A stretch of 64,000 nucleotides of DNA from positions 2,480,001 to 2,544,000 of the forward strand of contig NZ_CP104307.1 in the NCBI RefSeq assembly GCF_025252405.1. The letters are read 5' to 3'. Of this stretch, positions 62,267 to 64,000 are shown piece by piece (position 1 is the first letter of the stretch; every line of letters starts with the position of its first letter). The DNA is from Flavobacterium sp. TR2. GTDB lineage: Bacteria > Bacteroidota > Bacteroidia > Flavobacteriales > Flavobacteriaceae. The notes below the pieces were generated by a model. The model ran no database searches. It had not been told where the DNA came from and saw only the letters and a program-made list of their open reading frames with translations. The translations under genes were made by a program, and so were the position numbers.

Positions 62267-63035
62267 TGCCAAAGGTTTTTAGTGCTTTTTTAAATCTGTT
62301 TTCAGTCTTTCTGAAGGTTGAATCGTCAATTTCAAATTCTCCATACCAAATATAATTGTACAAATAAGAAAGATAGGTAAACTCTTCTTTATGTGCAGGG
62401 TTATGCAGTTCGTACAAATAATCAGAATTCGTTTTCTCGATGTCCCATTCAATATAATGGTGTTGTGCCATTACTTTCAGAAGCCATAAATAATAGTATC
62501 GTATGGCAATTCTTTTTTCGCCAGCTTCGATGCTTTCTTTAATCAGTTTTTCAAAATCCAAAAGATGAATGTTTTTTTCGGCGTCAGAATAAAACAAGGT
62601 TCTTTTGTTGGCATTTTTTCCAAAAATCCATCGCCCTTCTTGCTTGGTAAGTGCTTTTGCAATAAAATAAATTAGAACAATAACCACTAGAATAGCGATG
62701 ACTCTAAATAGAAAGGCAATAAAATCTAGAGAGGTTTTTACACTGCTGAAATTAAACAAATTAAAAAATTGTCTTGCCAGCCAATGCTTAAAATGATCCC
62801 ACCAGTTTTTTTTGGGCTCTTTGTATTCGTAAACAAAGTCTTTATCAGTATATTTTTTCTTGAAATTTTTCTCGAAATGCCTAGCTTCTACATTTCCAGA
62901 ATCTATTTGAATATCTTTTTCGGTATACTTAATTCCAGCAATTTTTGGAGGATCTACAGGTGCAACAATAGAATCCTGAGCCTGAGAAATACCACAGCAC
63001 AAAAGAAACGATAAAATAAATAATAATCTTGTCAT
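62259..63035 (-). CDS. DUF4129 domain protein
   Basis: A 258-residue protein with a signal peptide (to SQAQ, about 20), one transmembrane helix (IAFLFRVIAILVVIVLIYFIAKAL, about 107-130) and a cytosolic C-terminal domain resembling DUF4129 (GEKRIAIRYYYLWLLKVMAQ, about 171; YNYIWYGEFEID, about 224). It lies nine bases after the SpoIIM-like gene stop; the operon order is SpoIIM, DUF4129, DUF4350, MoxR. Confidence 0.8.
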   Translation of the reverse strand: MTRLLFILSFLLCCGISQAQDSIVAPVDPPKIAGIKYTEKDIQIDSGNVEARHFEKNFKKKYTDKDFVYEYKEPKKNWWDHFKHWLARQFFNLFNFSSVKTSLDFIAFLFRVIAILVVIVLIYFIAKALTKQEGRWIFGKNANKRTLFYSDAEKNIHLLDFEKLIKESIEAGEKRIAIRYYYLWLLKVMAQHHYIEWDIEKTNSDYLYELHNPAHKEEFTYLSYLYNYIWYGEFEIDDSTFRKTENRFKKALKTFGNG

Positions 63036-63044
63036 TACTTGGTC

Positions 63045-64000
63045 TTAAAGATTTTCGGCGGTTAGAGAATGAATTTTTCGGTGTACAATAAAAGGATAAA
63101 TCAAGTAATAAAATGATATAATCGATAATGTAGCTAAGATAATAAAACTGCTTAGCCAGTTGGGCATATCAATAGAATATCGGGTGATAAAACCTTCTAA
63201 AAATCCTGCACTTATTGTGAATGGAAAAGTGCTTAAGAATATTTTAAAGCTGTTTTTAAAGCCAATCTTAAAAGAATTTAGTCTAGAAAAAGTTTTTGGA
63301 AATAGGATGGAAGCCCCCAAAATGAATCCGGCTGTCGCTTCAATTACGATGGCAAAAATCTCCATAGAACCGTGAATCCAGATGCCTCTGACGCTTTTCC
63401 AGAAAACGCCCTGCTCGTAAAAAAAATATTGAAAAGACCCCAGCATAATACAGTTCTGAAGAAAAACATTGAAAGTTCCAATTCCAGCAAAAATTCCGTA
63501 GAAATAGCATCTGGCGCCTACAAAAAGATTATTTACGGTAATGCCAATAAAACTACCCCAATTGCTGCCCGAACCATATACGGCCATCGGATTGCCTTTT
63601 TTGATGTTTTCTAAGGTCATGTTGACATATTGGTCGCCTAGAATTAAGCGTACAAAATCGCGATCGTAACGGGCAGAAAGGACTCCGATTGAAACGGTAA
63701 CAAAAAATAAGGCAAAAGCATAAACCAAATATCTTCGGTATTCGTAAACCAATAAAGGCACTTCGATCTTAAAGAAATCTATAACTCTATTTTGGTCGGT
63801 GCGTTTGGTTTTGTAAATTTTTTGATAAATCTGAGAAGCAAGATGATTAAGGTATACAACCGTTTTGCTTTTAGGATAATACGTTTGAGCATACGACAAA
63901 TCATTCATCATTTGAATGTACAAATTAGCTAATTCATCAGGATTTTTTTTAGCTTTACCAAAAATTGCCAGCTCAAATTCGAGCCATTTTTCTCTGTTTT
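63045..64000 (-). CDS. Stage II sporulation protein M-like membrane protein (5' end outside window)
   Basis: A SpoIIM/DUF95-type membrane protein with about six helices, at least 318 residues. The frame stays open to the right edge and reads REKWLEFELAIFGKAKKNPD before LANLYIQMMNDLSYAQTYYP, matching the family's N-terminus, so the start lies beyond 64000; the TTG at 63923 is only internal. Conserved pieces are GNPMAVYGSGSNWGSFIGIT and WIHGSMEIFAIVIEATAGF. First visible gene of the MoxR cluster; its name comes from Bacillus, but no sporulation role is implied here. Confidence 0.87.
   Translation of the reverse strand, partial: NREKWLEFELAIFGKAKKNPDELANLYIQMMNDLSYAQTYYPKSKTVVYLNHLASQIYQKIYKTKRTDQNRVIDFFKIEVPLLVYEYRRYLVYAFALFFVTVSIGVLSARYDRDFVRLILGDQYVNMTLENIKKGNPMAVYGSGSNWGSFIGITVNNLFVGARCYFYGIFAGIGTFNVFLQNCIMLGSFQYFFYEQGVFWKSVRGIWIHGSMEIFAIVIEATAGFILGASILFPKTFSRLNSFKIGFKNSFKIFLSTFPFTISAGFLEGFITRYSIDMPNWLSSFIILATLSIISFYYLIYPFIVHRKIHSLTAENL

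Overview
The window reads as a chromosomal segment of a Flavobacterium-type bacterium (Bacteroidota, Flavobacteriaceae). The base composition is AT-rich. The genes include Bacteroidota families such as DUF4249, DUF5723, DUF6515, the PUR-type DUF3276 protein and a TonB-dependent receptor with an N-terminal carboxypeptidase-like domain. Promoters repeatedly show the Bacteroidota -7 box TAnnTTTG. Intergenic spaces hold many palindromic repeats of the kind scattered through Flavobacterium genomes. I found no rRNA, tRNA, CRISPR array or prophage. The assignment rests on recognised families and signals; no database search was run.

Layout, left to right. 1-6 kb: rlmF, thiamine pyrophosphokinase, a DinB/effector-binding-domain pair, and a DUF4249 lipoprotein with its TonB-dependent receptor. 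6-14 kb: monomeric isocitrate dehydrogenase, two unrecognised lipoproteins, rplS, an agmatine deiminase-like lipoprotein with an AraC regulator, and trmD. 14-21 kb (plus strand): a small lipoprotein, a REP-associated tyrosine transposase beside inverted REP-like palindromes, an FMN reductase, a Tat-exported TIM-barrel isomerase, a lipoprotein archaemetzincin, a cupin, an MFS transporter, a fused cyclophilin-FKBP prolyl isomerase and a cytochrome c lipoprotein. 21-28 kb: a GreA/B C-terminal-domain protein with a long structured leader, a redoxin, three alpha/beta hydrolases, a CsaA-like protein, a repeat array that carries copies of a gene's 3' end, a PUR protein and an ABC exporter. 28-33 kb: leucine dehydrogenase, nusB, yajC, a YdeI-like gene cut by a stop codon, and pepT.

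33-40 kb holds a minus-strand sulfatase module: a large arylsulfatase with the CSPTR maturation motif, an outer-membrane protein, a porin, a DUF6515 protein and a true formylglycine-generating enzyme with both catalytic cysteines. 40-48 kb: pyrD, a DUF3307-satD pair divergent from an HMG-CoA lyase-like gene across a strictly regular operator-like array, a lipoprotein-DUF5723 pair and guaB. 47-50 kb: a TetX-like flavin monooxygenase downstream of a TetR regulator, then an L,D-transpeptidase. 50-57 kb: a NUDIX hydrolase, purA, a Fur-family regulator, spoT, a SpoU-type RNA methyltransferase and a phosphodiesterase-like protein. 57-64 kb: a MoxR-DUF58 cluster whose first visible gene, SpoIIM-like, runs off the right edge.

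The strongest non-coding signal is at 42593-42696: eight half-sites alternating TATTAC and GTAATA every 14 bp (seven exact) between satD and the HMG-CoA lyase gene. Other main points are the gene-tail/repeat tandem array at 23.7-24.4 kb, the transposase with its REP-like elements (a second pair lies 33 kb away), the sulfatase-activation module and the tetR-tetX-like operon with a probable operator over the tetR promoter.
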